A DNA stretch of 57,958 nucleotides, taken from Streptomyces prunicolor NBRC 13075 (GTDB lineage Bacteria > Actinomycetota > Actinomycetes > Streptomycetales > Streptomycetaceae). This document shows positions 16,110 through 24,803 of the stretch, one piece after another (the first letter of the stretch is position 1; every line of letters starts with the position of its first letter). The stretch covers positions 1 through 57,958 of the forward strand of contig NZ_BARF01000052.1 of NCBI RefSeq assembly GCF_000367365.1, in the 5' to 3' direction. Under the pieces are notes generated by a model, which saw only the letters and a program-made list of their open reading frames with translations, was not told the DNA's origin and searched no databases. Both the position numbers and the translations under genes were made by a program.

Positions 16110-17348
16110 TCAGCGGGTTGAGAAGACCCCGATGCCGTTCGGTACGGGACGCTCGGCGCCGCCGCTGGGATGGTTCCGTACCGTGACGGCGCTCGCGCCG
16201 GGTGCGCGGGCGACCAAGGTCGTCGAGCCGCCGCCGTCCAGACTGAAGGCGTCGGTCGAGCCCAACTTCCGCATCTGAGTGGCGACTTCGGCGATCGTCA
16301 GACCGCTGCGGTAGGCGACCGCGCCGTCCGTCGCGAACAGCAGCAGACGGTGGCCGCGGTCGGCGATCCCCACGGCGGTGCGCACAGCGGAGGTCGTGTT
16401 GTCGAGGCCCGGCAGCGGCAGGCGCCCGCGCAGGACCGGGTAGCCGCCCAGGGCGAAGCGGTAGGCGATCCGGGACTTCGACGCCACCAGACGGTGCAGC
16501 ACCTGCACCCGCTGGCCGACGGACAGCCTCCGCAGCTGCTTCGCACCCGCCTCACGGCCGACGAGGACGGTGGTGCCCGCGGCGATGGCACCGCGGCCGG
16601 GAGTGTTGGACACCGACACGACTCGTGCGTGGCGGATGGTGACTTCGTAGGTGTCCGCGCTACAGGCGCCGGCCCGGTTCAGGTCCGTGCCGCATGTGGC
16701 ACGCATCCGGGAGACGTTGCCCCACTGTGTGGTGAACGCACCGACGGAGTTCTCCGGCAGCGCGTACTGGTTGAACCCGCCGAGCGGCAGCCGGCCCTGC
16801 GGGGTACCGACCGTCCCCTTGAGGGTGAGGCTGTCCAGCCGGGCCACGCGGTCGACACCCACACCGAGCACGTTCCGGGTGTTCGTGCCGGGAGGCAGTT
16901 CGGGCCCGAAGCGCTGGCCGTCCGGCACCGCCGCCTTGAGCGCGACACCGCTCGCGATCGCCGGTCCGTCGGTGGAGCCCGTCGCCTCGACGCCCGGGTG
17001 CTGGGTCTCGGTGATGTTGAAGAAGTCACCGTTGACGCCCGCGACGGCGCCCGCCGAGTCGGCCAGCTCGGAGACGGGCTCCCGGGCCGCCACCGCACCC
17101 GGGTACAGCAGGTTGACGCGCACATGGGCGGTGCGCAGGTCCACGACGACCACATGGGCGTGGGTCACACCCTTGGCCGCCGTGATGTCGAACTGCCGGT
17201 AGGTGACGCCCGGCGCGAGCTGAGTGGTGCCCGGCACGGCGTCGGCCGGTGCCGCCCCCACCAGGGCCGCACCGGCCAGCGCGCCGAGTGCCGTGAGATA
17301 AGTGAGTGCGAATCTGCCTGCTCTGAAAGGCCTTTGACGATGCGTCAC
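16110..17348 (-). CDS. Secreted phosphodiester glycosidase (NAGPA domain)
   Basis: A 412-residue exported protein with an N-terminal signal peptide (hydrophobic stretch about 12-36, ending ADAVPG). The body matches the phosphodiester glycosidase (NAGPA) fold: GVNGDFFNITET near the N-terminal third and FSLDGGGSTTLVARAPGA with RPVPNGIGVF at the end are its hallmarks. The eukaryotic relative removes N-acetylglucosamine from phosphodiesters; bacterial members act on cell-wall or exopolysaccharide phosphodiester-linked sugars, with unknown substrates. The start is GTG 17348, preceded by AGGGGA. Two cysteines in the middle (CGTDLNRAGAC) could form a disulphide. Confidence 0.87.
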   Translation of the reverse strand: MTHRQRPFRAGRFALTYLTALGALAGAALVGAAPADAVPGTTQLAPGVTYRQFDITAAKGVTHAHVVVVDLRTAHVRVNLLYPGAVAAREPVSELADSAGAVAGVNGDFFNITETQHPGVEATGSTDGPAIASGVALKAAVPDGQRFGPELPPGTNTRNVLGVGVDRVARLDSLTLKGTVGTPQGRLPLGGFNQYALPENSVGAFTTQWGNVSRMRATCGTDLNRAGACSADTYEVTIRHARVVSVSNTPGRGAIAAGTTVLVGREAGAKQLRRLSVGQRVQVLHRLVASKSRIAYRFALGGYPVLRGRLPLPGLDNTTSAVRTAVGIADRGHRLLLFATDGAVAYRSGLTIAEVATQMRKLGSTDAFSLDGGGSTTLVARAPGASAVTVRNHPSGGAERPVPNGIGVFSTR

Positions 17349-17423
17349 AGTGTCCCCTGATGTCTCGTCAACTCTCTCTGGACTCAGGGGAAGTGCATCA
17401 GACGAAGACGACCGGCGGGGCCG

Positions 17424-17783
17424 CTAGGCGCCGACTACACGGGAACGAGTGAGAAAACGCACCCCCTCGGGTGCCTCCAACGAGAAACCACTGCCGCGAC
17501 CCGCTACGACGTCCACGATCAGCCGCGTATGACTCCACACCTCGTTCTGGCTGCGCGAGATCCAGAACGTCACGGGCTCCGGCACGCCCTCGACCTCCAA
17601 CTCGGCGAGCAGTACGTCGGATCCGCCGGTGCGGAACTCGCCCTCCGGGTAGCACATCGGCGCGCTGCCGTCGCAGCAGCCGCCGGACTGATGGAACATC
17701 AACGGGCCGTGCACCGCGTGGAGTTGCCGCAGCAGGTCGGCCGCGGCGGGGGTGAGTTCGACGCGCGGGGTGGAATCGTCCAT
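17424..17783 (-). CDS. DUF779 family protein
   Basis: A 119-residue protein of the DUF779 family, recognised by FHQSGGCCDGSAPMCYPEGE with its cluster of cysteines and by VWSHTRLIVDVVAGRGSGFS. Members are usually encoded next to acetaldehyde/alcohol dehydrogenases, but here no such gene adjoins; the nearest aldehyde dehydrogenase is 10 kb away. The start ATG 17783 gives the family N-terminus; the open frame extends 29 codons upstream without family character. The Cys cluster suggests metal binding, unproven. It is divergent from a TetR gene. Confidence 0.85.
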   Translation of the reverse strand: MDDSTPRVELTPAAADLLRQLHAVHGPLMFHQSGGCCDGSAPMCYPEGEFRTGGSDVLLAELEVEGVPEPVTFWISRSQNEVWSHTRLIVDVVAGRGSGFSLEAPEGVRFLTRSRVVGA

Positions 17784-17922
17784 GTCAGCCGTCCCAGGGA
17801 GCCGGATGCGGGTGGTGCGCGGGGTGTGATGACCCGGCGCACCAGCGGTGAGGCAGCACATCATGCGCAAGGTTGCGAGAGGGTTGCGTCTCTCGTCGGG
17901 TTGACAAGTGCGTTGGCATAAC

Positions 17923-17942
17923 TGAAGCTGAATTCAGATTCA
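17923..17942. promoter_or_regulatory. 20-bp TetR-type operator
   Basis: An almost perfect palindrome of the form TGAA-x-CTGAATTCAG-x-TTCA lies 41-60 bp upstream of the TetR start. Only the G/A pair breaks symmetry. TTGACA at 17901-17906 may be a -35 box just upstream. The position suggests self-regulation by the TetR gene, and perhaps control of the operon downstream. Confidence 0.65.
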
Positions 17943-17982
17943 CTTTTCTGCTGATGAGACTGCCGAGAGCGTCGGAGGACCC

Positions 17983-18591
17983 ATGCCCGCAACCGCCACG
18001 TCCAAGGGCGAGCGCTCCGCGGCCGAGCTCAAGGCCGCCGCCCTGAGGGTGATAGCGCGCCAGGGTTACCTGTCGACGAAGATCGGCGACATCACCGCCG
18101 AGGCGGGCAAGTCGGCCGGGATCTTCTACCGGTACTTCACCGACAAGGACGACCTGCTGCGCTCGATAGCGGACGACTTCGCCGCTGCCCTGCGTGAGCG
18201 CGTGGTCGAGCAGTCCGGGGAAGGGCATGTCCTCGACGGGATCGACGACATCCGCAGGCACGTGCGCGCCTACTGGGACATCTACTGCGACCACCGCGCG
18301 GAGATGACCGCCATATACGAGGCCTCGCTGGTCAGCGCGGAGTTCGCCGCGCACTGGGACGGCATGCGGGCACGCCACGTCACTGTCTGGACCGCACATG
18401 TGGCGGAGGCACGTCGGCTCGCCGCTCCGGATGTGGACGCACGGCTGACCGCGCTCGCGGTCGTCTCCATGATCGAGCGCTTCTGCCAGGTCGTGGCCCC
18501 GCCGGAGACCGAGGCCGAGGGCGACGCGGCGGTCGAGGCGCTGACCCGGCTGGCGGCGCACGGCCTGCTGCCGCCCGACCCGCCTCGCTAG
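17983..18591 (+). CDS. TetR family regulator of the EAR-propeller operon
   Basis: A 202-residue TetR-type regulator. The helix-turn-helix near residues 12-58 includes DITAEAGKSAGIFYRYFTDK. The C-terminal half (YWDIYCDHRAEMTAIYEASL) fits the ligand-binding domain of TetR proteins with acyl-like ligands. It reads in the same direction as the four-gene operon that starts 75 bp later, and a palindromic operator lies just upstream. Control of that operon is inferred from the neighbourhood. Confidence 0.9.
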   Translation: MPATATSKGERSAAELKAAALRVIARQGYLSTKIGDITAEAGKSAGIFYRYFTDKDDLLRSIADDFAAALRERVVEQSGEGHVLDGIDDIRRHVRAYWDIYCDHRAEMTAIYEASLVSAEFAAHWDGMRARHVTVWTAHVAEARRLAAPDVDARLTALAVVSMIERFCQVVAPPETEAEGDAAVEALTRLAAHGLLPPDPPR

Positions 18592-18611
18592 TCAGGACGC
18601 GCCCCCGCCGC

Positions 18612-18652
18612 CGTACACAGAAACGGACGTACACGGACGTACACGGAAACGG
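18612..18652. repeat. Short tandem repeat before the EAR-propeller gene
   Basis: The 75-bp gap between the TetR and EAR-propeller genes carries tandem units ACGTACACGG / ACGTACACGGA, with flanking CAGAAACGG and CGGAAACGG variants. It ends 14 bp before the start codon, next to the ribosome binding site. It may be an iterated binding site, or just slippage. Confidence 0.55.
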
Positions 18653-18666
18653 AATTGAGGAACCAC

Positions 18667-19773
18667 ATGTCCGCCACCCACACACCCCGCCTGACGGAGG
18701 TAGGCGCGCTGCCCACATCCGGGGCGCGGGCCGTGGAGCCCTTCGAACTCGACGGCATGCACCTGCTGGCGATTCCCCAACTCGCCTACGACATCCCCAG
18801 GACCCCGGCCGGCATGAACGGCGGGGACAGCGACACCGAACTGCTCCTGCTGCGCCGGGCCGAGGGCAGCGACACCTACGAGCCCTTTCAGACCCTGCCG
18901 GCGCCCGGCGGCGAGGACGCGGAGTTCTTCCGGATCGGTGAGCGCGCCTTCCTGGCCGTGGCCGACATCCGCTCGGGCAAAGGGCCCTACGAATACACCA
19001 CCGACTCCACGGTCTTCGAGTGGGACGGGACCCAATTCACGCCCTTCCAGAGCATCTTGGGCTTCGCGGCCAAGCAGTGGCGCCACTTCGCCATCGGTGA
19101 GCGGCACTTCCTCGCCCTGGCCCAGGGCGTGACCGTCCCGGGCCACGAGGACGAGAACCAACCCTCCCGCATCTACACCTGGGACGGAACCCGCTTCACC
19201 GCGCTGCAGGACGTCGACGCGCTCTGGGGCTACAACTGGCACGCCTTCGAACTCGGCGGCGAGCACTTCCTCGCCTACGCCGACCATGTGCGCCCCTCGG
19301 TGCTGCTGCGCTGGAACGGCGAGAAGTTCGAGCACGTCCAGGACCTCGCGCCCCAACACGGCCGCGCCTTCGCCCACTTCACCGACGCGCGGGGCGAGAC
19401 GTATCTGCTGGTCGCCTGTCTGGCGAGCCCGTCCCGGCTGCTGCGCTGGGACGGGGAACGCTTCGCCGAACACCAGTTGCTCGACGGGCTCGGGGCGCGC
19501 GAGTTCGCCGTCCTCGACACCGAGCACGGGCTGTACGTCGTCCGCGTCAACTTCATCCTCGGCACCCAGGCCGAGCCCGTCACCGCGCTGGACTCCGAGC
19601 TTCACCGGTTCTCGGAGGGACGCCTCACGCCGGTGCAGTCCTTCCCGACCACAGGCGCCACCGATGCCGCCGTGCTGCGCGGCCACGACGGCGGCCTGCT
19701 GGTCGCCGTCAGCAACAGCCTCAGCGCGGACGTCCGTTTCGCGGCCCGGACTGTTCTGTATCGCTTGGAGTAG
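18667..19773 (+). CDS. Seven-repeat EAR/EPTP beta-propeller protein
   Basis: A 368-residue protein made almost entirely of EAR (EPTP/epitempin) repeats. I count seven blade starts near residues 26, 87, 140, 193, 236, 279 and 332, such as FFRIGERAFLAVAD and HFAIGERHFLALAQ. Most are followed by a WDGxxF(x)3Q-type strand (119-128, 172-181, 216-225, 261-270). Seven repeats make a complete seven-bladed propeller, as in the LGI proteins of animals. There is no signal peptide or membrane helix, so it is probably cytoplasmic and binds a partner. It starts the operon with the unrecognised gene and two hydrolases. Its function is unknown. Confidence 0.82.
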   Translation: MSATHTPRLTEVGALPTSGARAVEPFELDGMHLLAIPQLAYDIPRTPAGMNGGDSDTELLLLRRAEGSDTYEPFQTLPAPGGEDAEFFRIGERAFLAVADIRSGKGPYEYTTDSTVFEWDGTQFTPFQSILGFAAKQWRHFAIGERHFLALAQGVTVPGHEDENQPSRIYTWDGTRFTALQDVDALWGYNWHAFELGGEHFLAYADHVRPSVLLRWNGEKFEHVQDLAPQHGRAFAHFTDARGETYLLVACLASPSRLLRWDGERFAEHQLLDGLGAREFAVLDTEHGLYVVRVNFILGTQAEPVTALDSELHRFSEGRLTPVQSFPTTGATDAAVLRGHDGGLLVAVSNSLSADVRFAARTVLYRLE

Positions 19774-19815
19774 TCCGGGGCCCTGCTCTACCCGCTCCGG
19801 AGAAAGGAACCGCCG

Positions 19816-20991
19816 ATGCCGTCCCACCAAAGCCCCGAACTCGTCGACCTGTTCACCACCTACACCGCCGGGCCCGGCAGCATCGGCTCGCACTTGACCC
19901 GGGCCGCCGTCGAGCACGGCAGCGCCGACCCGCTGATCGTGGCCACCAGCGCCGACTTCGCCTTCTACGCCGGTGATGGCAAGCCGCCCACCGTCGAAGG
20001 CTTCCGCCTCTCCACCCGCGGCTTCAAGGAACTGGCCGGCGTCTCGCACCTCGGCCCGGCTGTTGCCACCCTCGTACAACTCCGTGAGAAATACGCCGAC
20101 TTCGGCTGGCGCGCCGAGGCCGAGCGGCTGCTGCGCGAGGTCGAGCGCTCCCGCACCGCCAACAGTGCCGAGTTGTGGCGCGAGACCATCGCCGTCGAGG
20201 CGTACCGGGGCCGCGAGCAGGCGATCGCCGACATGGTCGACTACGCGTGCGCGGTCACCGCCCGCTATCTGCGCGCCGCGCTGGCCGACGAGTCGTATCT
20301 CAACTCCCGTACCCTGCGCGAGGATTACCTGGAAGGCGGCCCCTGCGGCCAGCTGCCCGTCCCGGTCAACCGGATGATGATCGCGACGTTCTTCCTCGCC
20401 GGCCTGGACATCTCCCACCGCATCCTGCGCTGGTTCAGCACCCAGAAGATCGACTGGACTCGCGCGATGGTCGTGATCGCCGGCCGGCAGGGCCGCCCCA
20501 CCGCGGGCGTCACCTGGAACACCTCCAGCGTCGCCACCATGATCCTGGGCGCCTCCGAATACCAACTGCCCCTGGAGCGGCTCTACATGGCGCCGCACGC
20601 CCCCTCCTTCGCCACCCCCGTCGACGGCGACCTGACGGAAGTCGCCGCGCTGGAGGAGCCGTTGCGCCGGATCTGGTTCAACACCCGCGCCACCGTGGAA
20701 CTGGGCGAGGTGATGTTCGACGGCTATCCCCGTTACGCCGCCGGGCAGTTGACGGCCCCCGACGTGGCGGACCCCGCCGTCACGGAGATCAGCGAGATGC
20801 CGGTGATCCACGGCCCCGACGACTGGCGGGCCATGACCACCCGGCTGCGCATGGTCCTGGAGGACCCACGCCAACTGCTCTCCGGCTGCGTCACCGACTT
20901 CGCCGTACGCCAACTCGTCGAGGCCGGCAACGACCCCGCCAAGGTCGTCGTCCCCGGCCTGGACGGCGTCACGTATCCCACCGGCCTGTAG
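19816..20991 (+). CDS. Unrecognised conserved-looking protein of the EAR operon
   Basis: A 391-residue soluble protein that I do not recognise with confidence. Visible features are an N-terminal SADPLIVATSADFAFYAGDG, an alpha-helical middle (ADFGWRAEAERLLREVERSR; DMVDYACAVTARYLRAAL), and GRPTAGVTWNTSSVATMILG near residue 230. No nucleotide-binding, HTH or transmembrane motif is clear. GAAAGGAACC precedes the start. It sits 42 bp after the propeller gene and 41 bp before a hydrolase, in one transcript, so it probably works with them. It may belong to an annotated DUF, which I cannot name reliably. Confidence 0.75.
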   Translation: MPSHQSPELVDLFTTYTAGPGSIGSHLTRAAVEHGSADPLIVATSADFAFYAGDGKPPTVEGFRLSTRGFKELAGVSHLGPAVATLVQLREKYADFGWRAEAERLLREVERSRTANSAELWRETIAVEAYRGREQAIADMVDYACAVTARYLRAALADESYLNSRTLREDYLEGGPCGQLPVPVNRMMIATFFLAGLDISHRILRWFSTQKIDWTRAMVVIAGRQGRPTAGVTWNTSSVATMILGASEYQLPLERLYMAPHAPSFATPVDGDLTEVAALEEPLRRIWFNTRATVELGEVMFDGYPRYAAGQLTAPDVADPAVTEISEMPVIHGPDDWRAMTTRLRMVLEDPRQLLSGCVTDFAVRQLVEAGNDPAKVVVPGLDGVTYPTGL

Positions 20992-21032
20992 ACCCCGCCG
21001 ACCCGCGCACACCTTCCGGGAGCGACCCCGTC

Positions 21033-21890
21033 ATGCCCGCGACCCCTCTCAGCCTCGACCGAGCCCGCCACCTCGACGTACCGGACGGCCGTATCGCGTA
21101 CTACGAGACCGGCCTGACCGATCCCGCCGCGCCGGTGATCGTCTGGGTGCACGGCCTGCCGCTCGACTCCCGATCCTGGGCGGCACAGCGGGAGTTCTTC
21201 GACACCCGCGCCCGCAACGTCTTCCTCGACCTGCGCGGCTACGGCGCCTCCAGCAAGCTTCCGCCCGACGTATCCGGCGTCACCGCCCTGTACGTCGCCG
21301 ACCTCGCGGCGCTGATCCAACACCTGGGACTCACGGCCCCGTTGCTCGTCGGCTTCGCCTCCGCGGGGCACGTCGCGCTGCGCTTCGCCGCCGAACACCC
21401 GGACCTCGTGGGCAAGTTGGCGGTCATCAACGGCTCGCCCAAGTTCCGCCGCTCCGCCGACTGGCCCTACGGCTTCGACGAGAAGGGCATCGCCCACTTC
21501 ACCGACGCGGCGGCCGAGGGCGGCATCGAAGGCATCACCGACGCCGTGCTCGATCCTGAGGTCGTCTTCGCCGACGTGGACGCCGCCCGAGCGGCCGAAC
21601 TCGGCGCCTGGTTCCGGGAGATGAGCCGCGACGCGGGCGTACGAACCCTGCTCGGTTTCTTCGAGGACATCTCCCTGGACGACGACCGGGCCCTGCTCCC
21701 GGCCATCGAGGCGCCGACCCTCCTGATGACGAGCACCATCGGGCAGGAGGTGCCCAGCGGAGTCTCCCTGTACCTGCGCACCACCATCGCCCGCGCCCGG
21801 CTGGCCGAGCTGCCCGGCGCGGACCACTTCGCCTTCGCCACTCGCCCGGAGCTGGTCAACAGCCTCCTGGACGCCTTCCTGACCAGCTGA
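21033..21890 (+). CDS. Alpha/beta hydrolase
   Basis: A 285-residue alpha/beta hydrolase of the epoxide-hydrolase/esterase type. The HG of WVHGLPLDSRSW (residues 38-49) forms the oxyanion hole. The nucleophile is Ser110 in the elbow VGFASAGHV, and the His is in LPGADHFAFAT near the end. The nucleophile elbow is Gly-Phe-Ala-Ser-Ala-Gly, close to the usual GxSxG. It is the third gene of the EAR-propeller operon. Substrate unknown; probably a small ester, lactone or similar. Confidence 0.9.
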   Translation: MPATPLSLDRARHLDVPDGRIAYYETGLTDPAAPVIVWVHGLPLDSRSWAAQREFFDTRARNVFLDLRGYGASSKLPPDVSGVTALYVADLAALIQHLGLTAPLLVGFASAGHVALRFAAEHPDLVGKLAVINGSPKFRRSADWPYGFDEKGIAHFTDAAAEGGIEGITDAVLDPEVVFADVDAARAAELGAWFREMSRDAGVRTLLGFFEDISLDDDRALLPAIEAPTLLMTSTIGQEVPSGVSLYLRTTIARARLAELPGADHFAFATRPELVNSLLDAFLTS

Positions 21891-21948
21891 CGGCGCCCCA
21901 CGGATCCCCACTCCAGACCTTCCCGACCCCCCTCAAGGACGTGACACC

Positions 21949-22998
21949 ATGCCCGAACCCACCACCCCGCGCCCCGAGTTCACCGCCGACCCCACCTCAC
22001 CGGCCCCGCCGCAGCCCCGGGACGTCCTCGCGTTCGCCACGTCGGTGGCGGCGAGCGACACCAGCACCAGCGTTGTCGTAGACCCCACGGGTGAACCTCA
22101 GATCACGCTGGGCGCACGAAAGCTCTCCGAGCTGCACGACATCGTGTACGCGACCCCGCAGGACGCCGACGGCAACCCGGTCCCGCTACGGATGGATCTG
22201 CTGGTTCCCGACACGGACGAACCCGCGCCGCTCGTGCTCTACGTCCCCGGCGGCGGGTTCATGATCTCCAGGAAGGAACTGGCCCCGGAGACCAGGGCCT
22301 ATGTCGCGGAGGCGGGATTCGCGGTCGCCAGCATCGAGTACCGCACCATCCCCCAGGGCACCACTTTCCGCGAGGCCGTCGCCGATGTGCAGAACGCGCT
22401 GCGCCACCTGCGCGCCCATGCCGAGGAGTACGGCATCGACACGGGGCGCGTCGCGCTGTGGGGCGAGTCGGCCGGGGGCTATCTGGTCGCGATGGCGGGA
22501 GTGCTCGGCGGGCGGTCGCTGCTCGATCCCGCGACGACGGACCCCGACGCCGCCGTCCAGGCCGTAGTGGACAACTTCGGTGCCTCGGATCTGACCAGGA
22601 TCGCGGCCGACTTCGACCCGGCGACCCAGGCGTCGTTCGAAGGGGCGGACAACATCGCCGCCATGTTCGTCAACGGCCGTACCAGCGGCGCCTCTTTGGC
22701 CGACGCCCCGCAGGCCGCCGCCGAGGCGAACCCGATCAGCCACCTCGACTCCGCGCCCGCGCTGCCCGCCTTCCTGCTCCTGCACGGCACCGCCGACCCG
22801 ATCGTCTCGCCCAGCCAGACCCTGATCCTGCACGAGGCCCTGCGCGCGCACGGCGCCGACTCGACCCGCGTCGTCCTCCTCGGCGCCGGCCACGGCGACA
22901 TGGCCGTCCTCGACGACGAGGAGGTCGGGCTGCCCTGGTCGACCCGCCGCACGATGGACCTGATCACGGACTTCCTGCGCCGGACCCTGCACGGCTGA
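21949..22998 (+). CDS. HSL-family alpha/beta hydrolase (esterase)
   Basis: A 349-residue hydrolase of the hormone-sensitive-lipase family. The oxyanion motif is the GGGF at residues 101-104, in place of the usual HGGG. The nucleophile Ser174 is in LWGESAGGYLV, the acid in LLHGTADPIV, and the His in LLGAGHGDM. It closes the operon that begins with the propeller gene, 58 bp after the other hydrolase. Having two different hydrolases in one operon suggests stepwise breakdown of one compound. A 16-bp terminator hairpin follows. Confidence 0.9.
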   Translation: MPEPTTPRPEFTADPTSPAPPQPRDVLAFATSVAASDTSTSVVVDPTGEPQITLGARKLSELHDIVYATPQDADGNPVPLRMDLLVPDTDEPAPLVLYVPGGGFMISRKELAPETRAYVAEAGFAVASIEYRTIPQGTTFREAVADVQNALRHLRAHAEEYGIDTGRVALWGESAGGYLVAMAGVLGGRSLLDPATTDPDAAVQAVVDNFGASDLTRIAADFDPATQASFEGADNIAAMFVNGRTSGASLADAPQAAAEANPISHLDSAPALPAFLLLHGTADPIVSPSQTLILHEALRAHGADSTRVVLLGAGHGDMAVLDDEEVGLPWSTRRTMDLITDFLRRTLHG

Positions 22999-23025
22999 GG
23001 GCGTGCGCCGGGACCCGGACATACC

Positions 23026-23063
23026 GCGGGCCCCGGGGATGACACAACATCCCTGGGGCCCGC
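23026..23063. terminator. Bidirectional terminator hairpin
   Basis: A 16-bp stem (23026-23041 with 23048-23063, one G-T pair) with the loop ACACAA lies between two convergent genes, the hydrolase operon and the cyclophilin. It can terminate both transcripts. Confidence 0.88.
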
Positions 23064-23088
23064 CGTCACGACCGGAAACGGGTCGGGT

Positions 23089-23583
23089 TCAGCTCTCGAC
23101 GACGCCGGACGCGGCGATCTCGATCTTGGCCTTCGTGGAGCCCGACTGCGAGCCCAGGGACTCGATCTTGTCGATGATCTCCGTGCCCTCGACGGCCTCG
23201 CCGAAGACGACGTGCTTGCCGTCGAGCCACGAGGTGACGACGGTGGTGACGAAGAACTGCGAGCCGTTGGTGTTGCGGCCGGCGTTCGCCATCGACAGCA
23301 GGTACGGGCGGTCGTGCTTCAGGTCGAAGTTCTCGTCCGCGAACTTCTCGCCGTAGATGCTCTTGCCACCGGTGCCGTTGTGGTTGGTGAAGTCACCGCC
23401 CTGCAGCATGAACTGCGGGATGACGCGGTGGAAGCCGGAACCGGCGTAGCCGAAACCGTTCTGCCCGGTGGCCAGCTCGCGGAAGTTCCGGGCGGTCTTC
23501 GGGACGACCTCGTCGAAGAGGTTGAAGACGATGCGGCCTGCGGGGGCACCGTCGATGGTGATGTCGAAGTAGACGTTGCTCAT
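23089..23583 (-). CDS. Peptidyl-prolyl cis-trans isomerase, cyclophilin type
   Basis: A 164-residue cytoplasmic cyclophilin that isomerises X-Pro bonds in folding proteins. The active-site pattern is complete: FHRVIPQFMLQGGDFTNHNG, SMANAGRNTNGSQFFVTT and WLDGKHVVFGEAVEG, including the Arg, Phe-x-x-Gln and Trp used in catalysis and cyclosporin binding. No signal peptide is present. The start at 23583 (SNVYFDITIDG) matches family length; the frame extends only five codons beyond. It is a single gene, unlinked in function to its neighbours. Confidence 0.95.
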   Translation of the reverse strand: MSNVYFDITIDGAPAGRIVFNLFDEVVPKTARNFRELATGQNGFGYAGSGFHRVIPQFMLQGGDFTNHNGTGGKSIYGEKFADENFDLKHDRPYLLSMANAGRNTNGSQFFVTTVVTSWLDGKHVVFGEAVEGTEIIDKIESLGSQSGSTKAKIEIAASGVVES

Positions 23584-23795
23584 GGTCAATTCTGTCACTT
23601 TCGGTGTGTTGCACCCTCTGCCCGGCGTGGCCGTGTGCCGTACGCCAGGCCGTTACGTCAAAGGGCTCTGATCGGAGTCCAGTCCGTCGAACTCTATCCA
23701 CAGAGCAGAGCTCTTGTGTCGGCGCCGGCCTCCGGCGGCGGGGTGCCGGGCGGCGCCTTCCGGCTCTGCCGGGCGGGAACGCGCGTGATAGCGTC

Positions 23796-23814
23796 TGTAT
23801 ACAAACTGTATGCG
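23796..23814. promoter_or_regulatory. GntR operator in the regulator's own promoter
   Basis: The sequence TGTATACA-AACT-GTATGCG lies just upstream of the GntR start codon. TGTATACA is a perfect palindrome and the second block repeats its GTAT half. The same pattern with a different 4-bp spacer occurs at 27081-27099. FCD-type GntR regulators commonly bind such TTGTATACAA-like dyads (family knowledge); autoregulation is inferred. Confidence 0.75.
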
Positions 23815-23830
23815 ATGTCTGGGGGTTGCC

Positions 23831-24457
23831 GTGGCGTCCGGTCGGGAGAAGGCCTACGCGTATCTCAAGGACACCGTGCTGACGGACCCCGAGATGCAGG
23901 GGGCGTTCCTGTCGGAGCAGGAGCTCGCCGATCGTATCGGTGTCTCCCGCACTCCCATCCGCGAGGCGCTGCTGATGCTCGCCGCGGAGGATCTGGTCGA
24001 GCTCGTGCCCAAGCGCGGCGCCCGGGTCGCCCCCCTGACGGGGCGCGAGGTCCGGGAGCTGATGGAGCTGCGCGGCCTGGTCGAGCGGTACGCGGCCGAA
24101 CGGCTCGTCGCGGCCGAGCGGGTGCCCCTGGAGGAGCTGCGCTCCCTGCTGGAACGGCAGCGCGCGCTCACCGGCGCCGAGGAGGCCCACGAGTTCATCG
24201 CCGTGGACCACCGGTTCCACGCGTCCCTCGTGTCGGCCGTGGGAAACACCCTTCTGGACCGGCACTACGACGGTCTGCGCAGCCGCCAGGTCCGCGCCGG
24301 AGTGGTCGCCGTCTTCAACCAGCAGGGCCGGCAGAAGGCCGTGCTCGACGAGCACGAGGCCATCGTGGACGCCCTCGCCGCCGGTGACGCGCAGGCGGCG
24401 TGCGCGGCCATCGACCACCACCTGCAGTCGACCCTCAAGGTGCTTCTCGACGGCTGA
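23831..24457 (+). CDS. GntR/FadR-family (FCD) transcriptional regulator
   Basis: A 208-residue FCD-type GntR regulator. The N-terminal winged helix contains LSEQELADRIGVSRTPIREA (about residues 29-48), and the C-terminal all-helical FCD domain has EFIAVDHRFHASLV, whose Asp/His residues usually bind a metal and a carboxylate effector. GTG 23831 is chosen because GGGGG lies eight bases upstream; the frame is open to 23810, which falls inside the operator. Its operator at 23796 reappears in the promoter region of the transporter/nitrilase genes. It therefore probably represses the 24.5-27.9 kb catabolic set and its own gene. Confidence 0.92.
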   Translation: MASGREKAYAYLKDTVLTDPEMQGAFLSEQELADRIGVSRTPIREALLMLAAEDLVELVPKRGARVAPLTGREVRELMELRGLVERYAAERLVAAERVPLEELRSLLERQRALTGAEEAHEFIAVDHRFHASLVSAVGNTLLDRHYDGLRSRQVRAGVVAVFNQQGRQKAVLDEHEAIVDALAAGDAQAACAAIDHHLQSTLKVLLDG

Positions 24458-24473
24458 AGCCACCCCTCGGCGG

Positions 24474-24803
24474 TCAGGGGTAGGTGATCACGAGCATCGT
24501 CACGCCGTCCGCCGAGGTCCACGGCCCGTGCGGCATGCCAGGGGGACGGCAGGCGTACATGCCCGCCGTGAAGGTGCGGTCCAGCGTCAGATCGTGCATC
24601 GCTCCCTCGACGAGATACACCTCCTCCCAAACGTCGTGCCGGGCCACGCCCGCGACCGAGGAGTCCGTGCCCGGCGCCCACCGGACGAGCGCGGTGCGTC
24701 TGCCGCGCTCGGGGTCCTCGGCCAGCACGCACTCCTCGACACCGGGTCCCGCGCCGACCCAGGGCCCGTCGGGGCGGTGGAACTCCAGCTCGGGTCCGCT
24801 CAT
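24474..24803 (-). CDS. Small cupin protein
   Basis: A 109-residue single cupin of the ChrR/cupin_7-like type. HDVWEEVYLVEGAMHDL supplies part of the metal site and CRPPGMPHGPW supplies the later His. It may bind a metal and a small organic acid, or protect or isomerise the product of its partner. Its start codon overlaps the nitrilase stop in ATGA, so the two are coupled and belong to the transporter-nitrilase-cupin transcript. The frame extends upstream across the nitrilase gene, but that extension is a shadow. Confidence 0.85.
   Translation of the reverse strand: MSGPELEFHRPDGPWVGAGPGVEECVLAEDPERGRRTALVRWAPGTDSSVAGVARHDVWEEVYLVEGAMHDLTLDRTFTAGMYACRPPGMPHGPWTSADGVTMLVITYP

Noticed and set aside
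18592..21012. Long minus-strand frame opposite the EAR-propeller operon
   Set aside because: Gly/Val/Asp-rich shadow without domains; the plus strand has clear families, ribosome binding sites and order.
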